Positions 35,852 through 44,120 of a DNA stretch of 64,000 bases are shown in pieces. A model generated the notes under the pieces. It was not told the DNA's origin and searched no databases. It worked only from the letters and a program-made list of their open reading frames with translations. A program made the position numbers and the translations under genes. This stretch comes from Streptomyces nojiriensis. GTDB taxonomy: Bacteria; Actinomycetota; Actinomycetes; Streptomycetales; Streptomycetaceae. Location of the stretch: NCBI RefSeq assembly GCF_017639205.1, contig NZ_CP071139.1, positions 8,307,501-8,371,500 of the forward strand. The letters are read 5' to 3'. The first letter of the stretch is position 1, and each line of letters starts with the position of its first letter.

Positions 35852-36295
35852 GGCGGGACAGGGGCCCCGCAGGCCCGTCCCGGGCCGGGGCCGGGCGTGG
35901 CTCCGGTCCGAGCGGGGGCGTGCCGGAAGTGGGAGCCGCGTCACCGCCCGAGCCGGCCGGCCTGAGGTGTGGAATGCGCCACGTGTGGGGGTCGGTGGCG
36001 AAGGGGCCGGCGCGCTCGACGGCCGTGCCGATCCCCGGCAACCCGCACGTGACCAGCACATACATCGGTTTCGGCCGGTTTTCCTAGCCAAGTACGCATG
36101 AGCTGACAAATGGGACAAAATAGTGCCTTTCTGTCACAACTCCCTTTGCGGTCATAAGTGACTTGATGGTGTGTCAGCCTCGAACGTGCGGGACATAATC
36201 GGCCGCGGTCGTCTCCGGAAGCAATGGAGCCATCGGGACACCGATCGACTTCCCAGGCGGATCGCCGCACCGGACCGACCCTCGAGGCGCTGTAC
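35852..36295. other. Intergenic stretch right of the IS
   Basis: A GC-rich first half with a short minus-strand frame (35811-36065; reads MYVLVTCGLPGIGTAVERAG) that has no ribosome site and ends inside the IS. It then becomes AT-richer (36090-36200), which probably holds the promoter of the PIG-L gene; CATAAT at 36194-36199 is a possible -10 but no good -35 pairs with it. Confidence 0.4.
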
Positions 36296-38437
36296 ATGTC
36301 CCTGGCCCGCCGAACCCGACTCGCGGCCCTGCTCGCCGCGCTCTCCGTCGGCACCGCCGGAATGACGGCCTGGGCCTACGGACACGGGACCGAGCGTCCG
36401 CAGGCGGCCCCCGAGGCGGTGGTCACCCCCAGCGTGACCGAGGGCTCCGCCCTCCAGGTCGTCGCGCACCCCGACGACGACCTCTTCTTCATGAACCCCG
36501 ACCTCAGCCGCTCCATATCGACCGGCATCAAGGTCACCACCGTCTACCTGACCTCCGGCGAGTCCGACGGCAGGAACGAGGCCCACAGCCCGCACCTGCA
36601 GGACGCCGCCGGCCCCGCCGACCGCGCCGCCTACGCCGAGGCCCGCCAGAACGGCATACGCGCCGCCTACGCGCAGATGGCCACCGGGGACCGCGCCAGC
36701 GCCTGGCAGCGCAAGTCCGTACCCACCGCCGGCGGCGGCAGCGCCGAAGTGGACGTCCTCGTCGCCCGGCCCCACGTCAACCTCGTATGGATGGAGCTGC
36801 GCGAGGCCCGCAGCATCTCCGGGGACAATCCGGAGAGCCTCCGCGGCCTGTGGGACGGCCGGACCCCCGCCCTCGGCGCGCAGCTGACCTCCGGAACCCC
36901 GGTCAAGGACTGGTTCTCCTACACCAAGGACCAGACCGTGGCCGCCATCGCGGGCGTGTTCGAGACGTACCGGCCGACGACGATACGCACGCAGGACCCG
37001 ACCCCCGGCAGGGCGGAGGGCGGCGGCGCCTTCCTCGACCACCAGGACCACATGTACGGCGCCCGCTTCGTGCAGGCCGCCGTCGAGCGCTACGCCAAGA
37101 CCACGGCCCGGCCGCACTTCTCGGTCCAGAACTACGTGAGCTACCCGAACAGCTCGCTGCCCCCGACGCTCGACCCGCAGACGGCCGAGGAGAAGCTCGG
37201 CTACCTCAAGACCTACGCCTGGACCGACCACCAGGACTGGTGCGGCAGCCCCGCCGGCTGCGGCGACCGCAAGACCGCGACCCGGCCCACCGGCGCCGGC
37301 TGGAGCCAGACCATCCGCTACAGCCGCGGCGACGGCACCTCCTGGATGACCGAGGGCGTCTCCGGACGGCTGTGGGCCTTCGCCGCGCTGGACGGCCGTA
37401 TGGCGTACTGGTCGCGCAGCGGCCCGCAGGCCCTCTGGCAGGGCCCCGAGTTCCTGCCCGGTGACGGCATCGACTCCGGGGCGGCGGCCGTCCGCCTCTG
37501 GGACGGCCGGATCGGCGTGTTCGCCACCCGCACCACCCTCGGCGCGACGCCCCAGGAGTACGGCCGGGAGATCGTCTACGCCGTCCAGAACGAGGTCGAC
37601 GGCGGATTCGGCCCGTGGCGGTCGCTGGGCACCCCGGACACCGTGGACACGTCCGGCACCTCGGCCATCAGCGGGCCGTCCGTCGCCGTGGACCCCGAGG
37701 GCCGGATCACGGTGTACGTCCGCGACTCCAGCCGGACGCTGCGCGCCCGGGCCCAGGAGACCCCCGGCGGCGACTTCGGCGCGTGGCAGGCCCTGGGCGG
37801 CGCCGGCCTCCAGGGCGACCCGGTCACCGCGACCGACGCGTCGGGGCGGCGCCACGTGTACGCGGCCACGGCCGGGTCCGTCCTGGCCTGGGTCCAGCCG
37901 GCACCGGACGCCCCCTTCGGCGGCCCCGTCCCGACCGGCCTGCCCCAGACGACGGGCGCGCTCTCGGTCCGCCCGGAGGGCGACGGCGTCCGCCTGTTCT
38001 TCCGCCGGCCCGGTATCGGCACCGTCGCCACGAGCCTGGCCCGCGCGGGCGGGCCCGCACCGGAGTTCTCCCCGGTCGCCGAGGCCGGCGGCCTGGGCGG
38101 CTACGGCGCCGTCGGCATCGCGGGCGACCTGCTCGCGGGCCGGGCGGGTGCGGGCACCGTCGGCGTGGCGGCCACCGACGGTCCGCAGTCCTGGCAGGAG
38201 TCCCAGATGCTGTACACGGGTGCCCCGGCCGGCGTGGCCGAGGGGGCCGGTACGGCCGTCGCCGCGGCGCTCGGCCTGGACGCCGACCTGCACGTCATCA
38301 CAACCGTTCCCGCGGGCGGCGCCGCACTGCCCGGCGGCCGGACCCCCGCCCCGTGGCACCGGGCCGTCCAGCCCTGGACGCTCGCGCAGGCCGGCCGCCC
38401 GGGCACGACCACCGCCGGGGGACAGCCCCCTCGCTGA
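36296..38437 (+). CDS. Secreted PIG-L family deacetylase with C-terminal beta-propeller-like region
   Basis: 713 residues from the ATG at 36296 (GAGG nine bases upstream; in-frame ATG at 36224 adds 24). A signal peptide (LARRTRLAALLAALSVGTAG) is followed by the LmbE/PIG-L domain: metal-binding AHPDDDLFFMN near residue 56, TSGESDGR and HQDHMYGARFVQA near 247, which gives the HPDD...H zinc site of N-acetylglucosaminyl deacetylases. From about residue 350 there are repeated blades with DGRMAYWSRSG, WDGRIGVFATR, VYVRDSSRTLRAR and YAATAGSVLAWVQ, a PLL-like/lectin-type propeller probably used to bind sugars. Secreted deacetylation of a glycan or glycolipid is likely; the substrate is unknown. Confidence 0.9.
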   Translation: MSLARRTRLAALLAALSVGTAGMTAWAYGHGTERPQAAPEAVVTPSVTEGSALQVVAHPDDDLFFMNPDLSRSISTGIKVTTVYLTSGESDGRNEAHSPHLQDAAGPADRAAYAEARQNGIRAAYAQMATGDRASAWQRKSVPTAGGGSAEVDVLVARPHVNLVWMELREARSISGDNPESLRGLWDGRTPALGAQLTSGTPVKDWFSYTKDQTVAAIAGVFETYRPTTIRTQDPTPGRAEGGGAFLDHQDHMYGARFVQAAVERYAKTTARPHFSVQNYVSYPNSSLPPTLDPQTAEEKLGYLKTYAWTDHQDWCGSPAGCGDRKTATRPTGAGWSQTIRYSRGDGTSWMTEGVSGRLWAFAALDGRMAYWSRSGPQALWQGPEFLPGDGIDSGAAAVRLWDGRIGVFATRTTLGATPQEYGREIVYAVQNEVDGGFGPWRSLGTPDTVDTSGTSAISGPSVAVDPEGRITVYVRDSSRTLRARAQETPGGDFGAWQALGGAGLQGDPVTATDASGRRHVYAATAGSVLAWVQPAPDAPFGGPVPTGLPQTTGALSVRPEGDGVRLFFRRPGIGTVATSLARAGGPAPEFSPVAEAGGLGGYGAVGIAGDLLAGRAGAGTVGVAATDGPQSWQESQMLYTGAPAGVAEGAGTAVAAALGLDADLHVITTVPAGGAALPGGRTPAPWHRAVQPWTLAQAGRPGTTTAGGQPPR

Positions 38438-38578
38438 CCTGCGCCGCAGCGCTGGCCCGGGGCACCGGGGGCCCCGGCCCGCCGGGTGGCAGGGCCGCCA
38501 GGGGCGGGCGAGGATGGCAGCCGGACCACCGCGCAGCCAGGGCGGCCGCACGCGGACCAACGGGCGATCGGGGCTTCC

Positions 38579-39076
38579 ATGACCCCTCCTCTCATCTCGT
38601 GCCGACTCATGTGCCCAGGACCCGCGACGGTGCGCGCTGTTACCGTCCTCGCCGCCTGCACGGCCCTGGTGGCCGGATGCGGCGGCGACACCGCGCCGGA
38701 CCGGGGGTACCCGGAACTCGGGAAGGCCCTCCGATCGCTCTCCCGGGATCTCGACGGGGCCTGTGGGCGAGCGGAGGCCCCGGTGAGCTGCGCCGAGGAC
38801 CTCGACAGGCTCACGGCGCCGACCGAGCGGGCTTTCGCCCAGGTCCTGGAGCACAAGCTGCTCGATGTCGGCACCGTGGCGGCGATGAACGAACTGGACC
38901 GGGCGAGGGAGCTGCGCGTCGCCGCCGCCGGGGAGGCCCGGTCCCGGAAGGATCCGCACCACGTCCCCCTCGCGCGCGCGGTGGCGGCCGAGAAGCGCGC
39001 GTACCAGGGCCTGCTCGACGAGCTGGAACGCCTGCGCACCGCTCCGCCGCCCGGTGACGGAACGGACCCGCTCTGA
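38579..39076 (+). CDS. Small lipoprotein of unknown function
   Basis: 165 residues from the ATG at 38579 (ATG 38609 is a close alternative). Lipobox TALVAGCGGD near residue 37. The mature region is helical and charged (LGKALRSLSRDLDGACGR, CAEDLDRLTAPTERAFAQVL, NELDRARELRVAAAGEARSR) with three Cys, two of them close (GACGRAEAPVSCAED). No domain is recognised. It lies 140 bases after the PIG-L gene on the same strand and converges with the GH15 gene, so it may belong to the same extracellular function. Confidence 0.75.
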   Translation: MTPPLISCRLMCPGPATVRAVTVLAACTALVAGCGGDTAPDRGYPELGKALRSLSRDLDGACGRAEAPVSCAEDLDRLTAPTERAFAQVLEHKLLDVGTVAAMNELDRARELRVAAAGEARSRKDPHHVPLARAVAAEKRAYQGLLDELERLRTAPPPGDGTDPL

Positions 39077-39133
39077 GGCGCCTGCCCCAGGCCGCAAGGG
39101 CCGCAGGGGCGGGGGACCTACGGGGCCGCGGCG

Positions 39134-40612
39134 CTACGGCCTCCCGGGTGGTGCGGGGAGCGCCCCGCCGTCGAGTGCCACCAGCGTGAGGACGACGATC
39201 GAGCCCGTCCACGCCAGTGGTGCGACCGACGAGGGCCTGCCCGCCCGGTCCACCTTCTCGGGCAGCTCCCCGAGCGGGTTCCGCTTGGCGAGGACCCAGT
39301 CCAGGACCCGCCGGGCCTTCGCCGGCTGCCCCGTACCCGCCCAGGCGAGGGCGAAGAACGAGGTGCTGGGGGTCCAGGCGTTCGCACCCCAGGGCGCGGT
39401 CGGATCGTTCCCGGGGGTGAGCCCCCCGCTGGGCAGCAGCAGCGCCTTGTACGTGGTGTCCAGCGCCCGGGGCAGGTCGGCCGGGGCCGTGTTGAAGGGG
39501 GGCGCCATGAAGGCCACCGCGCTGTCCCGTCCGTGCTGTCCGTCGACGGTGCGCTGATAGCCGAGGGGGGCGAACGTCCGGGAGATCCCGGTGGAGAGCC
39601 GCCCGGCGGCGGCGGACCAGCGGGCCGCGTCCCCCGGCAGGTCCAGCTCGCCGGCGAGGTCCGCGGCGGCGTTGAGCCCGGCGAGCAGGGGTGCGGCCGT
39701 ACCGATGTTGGCGGTGGTCGTCATCACCTCCCAGTAGTCCGGGGAGGCCGGGGGCAGCCCGTCCGCCCCGAGGGAGGCCGCCGCGTGGTCGGCCGCCTTG
39801 CGGATCATGGGGTAGAGGGCGGTCAGCCGGGCGCGGCGGGTGGAGTCGGGCGCCGTCCGGTACCACTGCCAGGTGGCCCACGGGACCCAGCCGTTGGCGT
39901 CGAGCTGCCACCGCCTGCTGTCCGGCGGGCCGGACCCGTCGAGTTCCGTCCGCGCGTCCCAGGTGCCGTCCTTGCGCTGGGTCGCGGCGCTGTAGCGCAG
40001 GATCCGGTAGGCCTCGGCGTCGTGGCCGGTGTGGGCGAACGCCGCGGCGGCGAAGCTGGAGTCGCGCGGCCAGGAGTACATCCAGCCGGGAGTCCAGCCC
40101 GCAGCCATGGCCCCGTTCGGCCGCAGCAGGGCGCGCATGGCCAGCAGGGCCCGCTCGGCGGCCGCGCGCTGGGCCGCCGAGCTGCCGGGCACCCGGCCGG
40201 CGGCCAGCCAGGCGCGGCTCTCCGCGATCTGTAGACGGGCCGTCGGATCCTCCGGGGCCACCACGACGGACGCCGTCCGGCCGGCGGGGAGGTACCGCCA
40301 CCGGCCGGACAGCAGGCGCAGTACGTGGCTCCGCTCGACGTACCGTGCGCCCCCGGCGCCGTCAGGTGTGACGCCTTCGGCGGCGGTGGTGTTGGAGAGG
40401 AGCCCGACGGTGGGGGCGATCAGCATGGACAGGGGCGCGTAGCGTCCCTCGGCATCGCCGTGGCTCTGGTGTCCGAGGGGCCGGACGAAGAACACCCGCC
40501 GCTCTTCCTCGGAGGGCCGGCCGACGGGGCTCCCTGCGACACACACCGGGAGGGCGACGCTCGCGACGGACGCCGTGACGGCCGCCCAGCGGACGAGCAG
40601 GGCAGCAGGCAT
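39134..40612 (-). CDS. Glycoside hydrolase family 15-like (glucoamylase-type) secreted protein
   Basis: 492 residues from the ATG at 40612 (GGAG five bases upstream). The N-terminus MPAALLVRWAAVTASVASVA with a Cys at VALPVCVAG may be a lipoprotein or Sec signal. The catalytic (alpha/alpha)6 barrel begins near 120, with AAGWTPGWMYSWPRDSSFAA (the conserved WPRD substrate-binding motif), QLDANGWVPWATWQWY, PASPDYWEVMTTTANIGTA (likely general acid Glu), a DGQHGRDSAVAFMAPPFN loop and TPSTSFFALAWAGTG. This resembles GH15 enzymes acting on alpha-glucans or trehalose; specificity is not certain. No carbohydrate-binding module is present. Confidence 0.88.
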   Translation of the reverse strand: MPAALLVRWAAVTASVASVALPVCVAGSPVGRPSEEERRVFFVRPLGHQSHGDAEGRYAPLSMLIAPTVGLLSNTTAAEGVTPDGAGGARYVERSHVLRLLSGRWRYLPAGRTASVVVAPEDPTARLQIAESRAWLAAGRVPGSSAAQRAAAERALLAMRALLRPNGAMAAGWTPGWMYSWPRDSSFAAAAFAHTGHDAEAYRILRYSAATQRKDGTWDARTELDGSGPPDSRRWQLDANGWVPWATWQWYRTAPDSTRRARLTALYPMIRKAADHAAASLGADGLPPASPDYWEVMTTTANIGTAAPLLAGLNAAADLAGELDLPGDAARWSAAAGRLSTGISRTFAPLGYQRTVDGQHGRDSAVAFMAPPFNTAPADLPRALDTTYKALLLPSGGLTPGNDPTAPWGANAWTPSTSFFALAWAGTGQPAKARRVLDWVLAKRNPLGELPEKVDRAGRPSSVAPLAWTGSIVVLTLVALDGGALPAPPGRP

Positions 40613-40750
40613 CGCCACTCCTTGTGTCGGGCTTCTGCGCGCGCGGCCCCCGGAGCTCCCATCGTGGGCCGGATGTGCGGAGCCCGCCATGACATGCCCG
40701 CCGCCCGGGTGACGGAAGGGGGAGGGCCTGAAGAGGCCTCACGTTCCCGG

Positions 40751-40810
40751 ACGGAGCAACGCACGGAGCAACGCACGGAGCAACGCACGGAGCATCCGAC
40801 GGAGCAACGG
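40751..40810. repeat. 12-bp tandem repeat, five copies
   Basis: Unit ACGGAGCAACGC: three identical copies (40751-40786), then two diverged (40787-40810). It lies in the 418-base gap between the GH15 gene and the DUF6056 gene. That gap is otherwise without a supported gene and has long open frames on both strands because of the repeat. Because the unit is 12 bp, any reading frame through it gives a four-residue repeat such as RTEQ. Confidence 0.85.
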
Positions 40811-41030
40811 ACGCGGCAGCGAAGGCGGCATGGGACGCGGCAAGGGAGCGGCGGCCGCGGCACGGCGAGACGCCCGTGGCGCACGCCAGGAGGGCCGCGG
40901 GCCCGGCCCGGGCGGCTCTCCTCTCGGATGCCGGTGGGCGGTGGACCGTGCACATTGGTGTGACCGGAACCGGCGGCCCATCGGCAGTCGGAAGCCGGCC
41001 CGGCCGCGCTTCGCTGCGAAGGACTGGTGA

Positions 41031-42524
41031 ATGAGCACTGCTTCGACCGAGGGGAATCGCCGGTTCGTCCGCAGGCTCCTGCCGGTCGCGGGCAGCTGCC
41101 TGGTGGCGGCGGCCGGAGCGCTGATCGCCGTCGGCTGCTTCCTCGGCCTCTACCTGCGGCCCACCTCGGACGACTGGTGCGCCGCCTGGAAGTCCCGGGA
41201 TCTGGGCGTCCTCGGCATCACGCACGACTTCTACGCCACCCAGAACGGCCGGATCACCAACGCCTTCCTGAGCGGCATCGTCTACGGCGACGGACTCGCC
41301 GGGATGAAGATCCTGCCGAGCGTCATCGCCGTCGCCTTCACCATCGGCCTGGTCCTGCTCGGGATCCGGTTCCTGCGGTGCCTCGGCGTGAAACCCCCGG
41401 TACTGCTCCTGGTCGCCGCCTCCCTGGCCGTCCAGGCCGTGATCTACTACGGCGGCACCCGCAGCTATCAAGTCCTGCTGTGGGCACCGGCCACGATCTC
41501 CCACACGATTCCGAGCGTCATCGGGGTGTGGGCGCTGCTGCTGGGCATCTGGACCGTCCGCCAGCCCCGGGCCCCCGTACGCGCGGGCGGCTTCGCCGCG
41601 GCGTTCCTCATCGGGTTCGCGATCGGCACCCTGAGCGAATCGTTCTCCCTCGTCAGCGGACTCCTCGCAGCCTGTGTGGGGCTGCTGGCCGTGCCCCGCC
41701 TGGGGCTGGCGCAGACCTGGCATCCGTTCACCTGGTGCCTGCTCTGGTGCTCCGGGATCGTCTGCGGGCTGATCGTGCTCACCACGTCCCCCGGCGCCCG
41801 GTGGCGCCGCGCCCAGCAGCCGGCCAAGGAGTCCATGCTCTCCGCGGGTGAACTCCGGGGCACCTACGAGGACTGGCTGCACATGTGGGACACCGTCACC
41901 GGCCAGTGGGCCTACCTCGGAGCCGCCGCCGTCGGCCTCCTGCTGGGCCTGGGGGCCGGGCTCGCGGCGCCCGCGCCCGGGAAACGGGAGCCGGGCCGGA
42001 CCGTCCCGCGGAGGATGCTGGTCGCCCTCCTGCTGCTGCCGGTGCTCGTGGTGGCGCTGGGATCGTTCGCGGTGGTGGTGGGGCTGCGCAGCGGTTACGG
42101 ACCGAGCGGCTGGACGTACGCCCGTACCTGGACGAACTACCTCGTTCCGATGGAACTGGCGCTGTGCGCCTACGGAGTCCTGCCGGGGGTGTGGGCCCGC
42201 CGCTACCTGGCGCGCCGGGGGGCCGCCGCCGTGGTCCTGCCGGCGGGCATCGTGGCCGCTGCCGGACTGGCGCTCGCCTCGCTGGCCGTGCTCGTCCCGA
42301 GCGTCAAGCAGCTCACCACCGCCACGGTCACCCGCGCCGTGGCCTGGGACGCCCAGAACTTCCGCATCCGGACCGAGGCCGCGGCGGGTGCCACCGACCT
42401 CGGATACCGGCCCCTGCACATCGGAAGCCTGGCCGAGCCGTTCTTCACGTCCGCCTACGAGCGGGACTGGGTCGCGGCCTGCGTCTCGAACTGGTACGGG
42501 ATCGAGCGGATCCACCGCCTCTGA
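41031..42524 (+). CDS. DUF6056-like polytopic membrane protein
   Basis: 497 residues from the ATG at 41031 (AAGGA seven bases upstream). About ten to eleven membrane helices: 18-42, 85-108, 120-140, 148-170, 180-200, 205-225, 235-255, 295-315, 335-360, 375-395 and 405-430. A conserved-looking SDDWCAAW lies after helix 1, where glycosyltransferase-C-like proteins place their acidic first loop. The overall topology resembles the DUF6056/GT-C-like group, which is thought to transfer lipid-linked sugars; that is inference. It is monocistronic on this strand, and convergent with the methyltransferase fusion. Confidence 0.8.
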   Translation: MSTASTEGNRRFVRRLLPVAGSCLVAAAGALIAVGCFLGLYLRPTSDDWCAAWKSRDLGVLGITHDFYATQNGRITNAFLSGIVYGDGLAGMKILPSVIAVAFTIGLVLLGIRFLRCLGVKPPVLLLVAASLAVQAVIYYGGTRSYQVLLWAPATISHTIPSVIGVWALLLGIWTVRQPRAPVRAGGFAAAFLIGFAIGTLSESFSLVSGLLAACVGLLAVPRLGLAQTWHPFTWCLLWCSGIVCGLIVLTTSPGARWRRAQQPAKESMLSAGELRGTYEDWLHMWDTVTGQWAYLGAAAVGLLLGLGAGLAAPAPGKREPGRTVPRRMLVALLLLPVLVVALGSFAVVVGLRSGYGPSGWTYARTWTNYLVPMELALCAYGVLPGVWARRYLARRGAAAVVLPAGIVAAAGLALASLAVLVPSVKQLTTATVTRAVAWDAQNFRIRTEAAAGATDLGYRPLHIGSLAEPFFTSAYERDWVAACVSNWYGIERIHRL

Positions 42525-42540
42525 GCACGCCCGTACGGGC

Positions 42541-43692
42541 TCAGCCGCGCGGCACCGCACGGGCCAGGAAGTGGCCGGCGGCATCCTCGTACTCCTCCAG
42601 GTGCCAGCCCGTGGTCCCCAGCACGCGGCGGAGGTTGCCCTCGGCGAGGAGGTCGTCGGGGTCCGGGGAGCGGCCGTGCCGGGCGGCGCGCTCCGCCCGG
42701 CCCGACGGGTGGAAGAGCAGCAGGACGCCGTCGGCGGCGGTGACGCGGGCCCATTCGCGCAGGGCTGCGGCCGGGTCCGGGAGGTGGTCGAGCAGCCCCG
42801 CCGAGAAGATGCCGTCCACGGACGCACCGGCCAGTGGGAGCCGGGTGCAGTCGGCGGCGAGCAGGGACCCGTGGCGGGTGCGGCCGTGCCGGGCGGCCGC
42901 GGCCAGCATGGCCGGGGTGAGGTCGACGCCGAGCACCCGGCCGCGGGGCCCGACCTGCGCCCGGAGCGCGGGCATGGCCCGTCCGGTGCCGCAGCCGAGG
43001 TCGAGGGCCCGCCCGCCGGGTGCCAGCCGCAGCCGGGCGATCGCGGCTTCGTAGGCCGGGGTCTGGTAGGCGAACCGCTCCTCCCAGGCGTCGGCCCGGC
43101 GGGTGAAGAAGGCCCGGGTGGCGGTGTGTTCGGCGCGGGCGGCCACGAGGCCGGCGAACCGGCCCAGGAGCTGCTCGCCCCAGGGGTCCAGGGGGAGCTC
43201 CTGCGGCAGGAAGCGGACGCCCCAGGCGCTGGCCCCGATCCGGAACGCCTGCTCCGGGTACCCGTCGCAGGAGGCCAGGACCACGGCGTCGGCGGGCAGT
43301 TCCAGCGGGTCGCACGCCGGGCGGAGATCCGGGGAGGGCCGGGTGGCCCCGGCGAACAGCGGGTCGGAGCCGGCGGCCCGGGTGAGTTCCACCGGCGGGC
43401 GGTCGGGTGCGGTGTCGGGCCGGGGCCCCGGGGCGGCGCCGGCCGCCCGCGCCAGGAGTCGGGTGCCCGGTTCCAGGGCCAGTACGGGCACCTCGGCGGC
43501 GAGGGCTTCCCGGAGCAGGCCGGGATCGGCGGGGCCCAGGACGATCAGGCCCTCCACCCCGGCGAGGTCGGCGGACGGACCGGCGTCGTCGGCGTGCGGG
43601 ACGGTCCGGGAGGCCAGACCCGCCGCGGCGAGCACCCTGCTCACGGCGGTGGGAGCCTGCCCGGGCGAGGGCTGCATGACGACTACCGCCAT
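42541..43692 (-). CDS. Fusion: degenerate class I glutamine amidotransferase-like domain plus SAM methyltransferase
   Basis: 383 residues from the ATG at 43692 (AAGGA seven bases upstream). Residues 1-190 follow the GMP synthase-type GATase1 fold (VVVMQPSPGQ; GLIVLGPADPG; PVLALEPGTRLLARAAGA; YPEQAFRIGASAWGVRFLPQE). The nucleophile Cys is replaced within ALEPG, and the catalytic HxE is replaced by LPQE, so it should not hydrolyse glutamine. Residues 225-330 are a class I methyltransferase with SAM motif I ALDLGCGTGRAM, motif II VLGVDLTPAMLA and later LLAADCTRLPLAG and GLLDHLPDPAAALREWARV. The dead domain may bind ligand or partner. The substrate is unknown. Confidence 0.88.
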   Translation of the reverse strand: MAVVVMQPSPGQAPTAVSRVLAAAGLASRTVPHADDAGPSADLAGVEGLIVLGPADPGLLREALAAEVPVLALEPGTRLLARAAGAAPGPRPDTAPDRPPVELTRAAGSDPLFAGATRPSPDLRPACDPLELPADAVVLASCDGYPEQAFRIGASAWGVRFLPQELPLDPWGEQLLGRFAGLVAARAEHTATRAFFTRRADAWEERFAYQTPAYEAAIARLRLAPGGRALDLGCGTGRAMPALRAQVGPRGRVLGVDLTPAMLAAAARHGRTRHGSLLAADCTRLPLAGASVDGIFSAGLLDHLPDPAAALREWARVTAADGVLLLFHPSGRAERAARHGRSPDPDDLLAEGNLRRVLGTTGWHLEEYEDAAGHFLARAVPRG

Positions 43693-43812
43693 ACCTCAAT
43701 CCTTACATTCGAGCCGATGCGGCTGTTCCAGGCTGTATCTGCGCAAGCATGCCCACATTGTGACCGCATATGCCAGAGGCGCTCCGGTCCGTGAGACGGG
43801 TGGCCGGAACGC

Positions 43813-43863
43813 AAAGAGGCCCCCGCGTACCGAACACCGCGATCGGCATGCGGGGGCCTCTTT
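43813..43863. terminator. Terminator hairpin
   Basis: A 14-bp perfect stem AAAGAGGCCCCCGC (43813-43826) with its complement at 43850-43863, loop of 23 bases, T-rich tract TTTT on the plus strand and AAA on the minus. It lies in the non-coding region 43693-44120. A smaller hairpin at 43970-43988 (GCGGGCCG, loop AAG) is nearer the end of the molybdate operon and may terminate it. Confidence 0.7.
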
Positions 43864-44120
43864 TGCCGGTGCTCCCCATGGCGGCGAGAGCCGCTCGACC
43901 GTCACGGGGCCGGTGTGCGTGTCGGTCGGCCGATGTCGACCCGGCAGGGCGACAGGACGTGGACACGCAGCGGGCCGAAGCGGCCCGCCCGAAGGCAGTT
44001 AATCATCCACGAGGTGAATGCGCCAGAGTGGATGGCATATGCGAGGTGTTTCGCTCGGTTCTCGTGGTATGTGCCCGCTTCGATGCGCGCCGCCGATCGG
44101 AGCGTCGCACCATCACGGGA

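Noticed and set aside
35811..36065. Short minus-strand frame right of the IS
   Set aside because: No ribosome site, ends inside the IS, composition not coding-like.
36152..39097. Minus-strand frame of about 980 codons over the PIG-L gene
   Set aside because: The plus-strand PIG-L motifs (AHPDDD, HQDH) are unmistakable; the antisense frame has no motifs.
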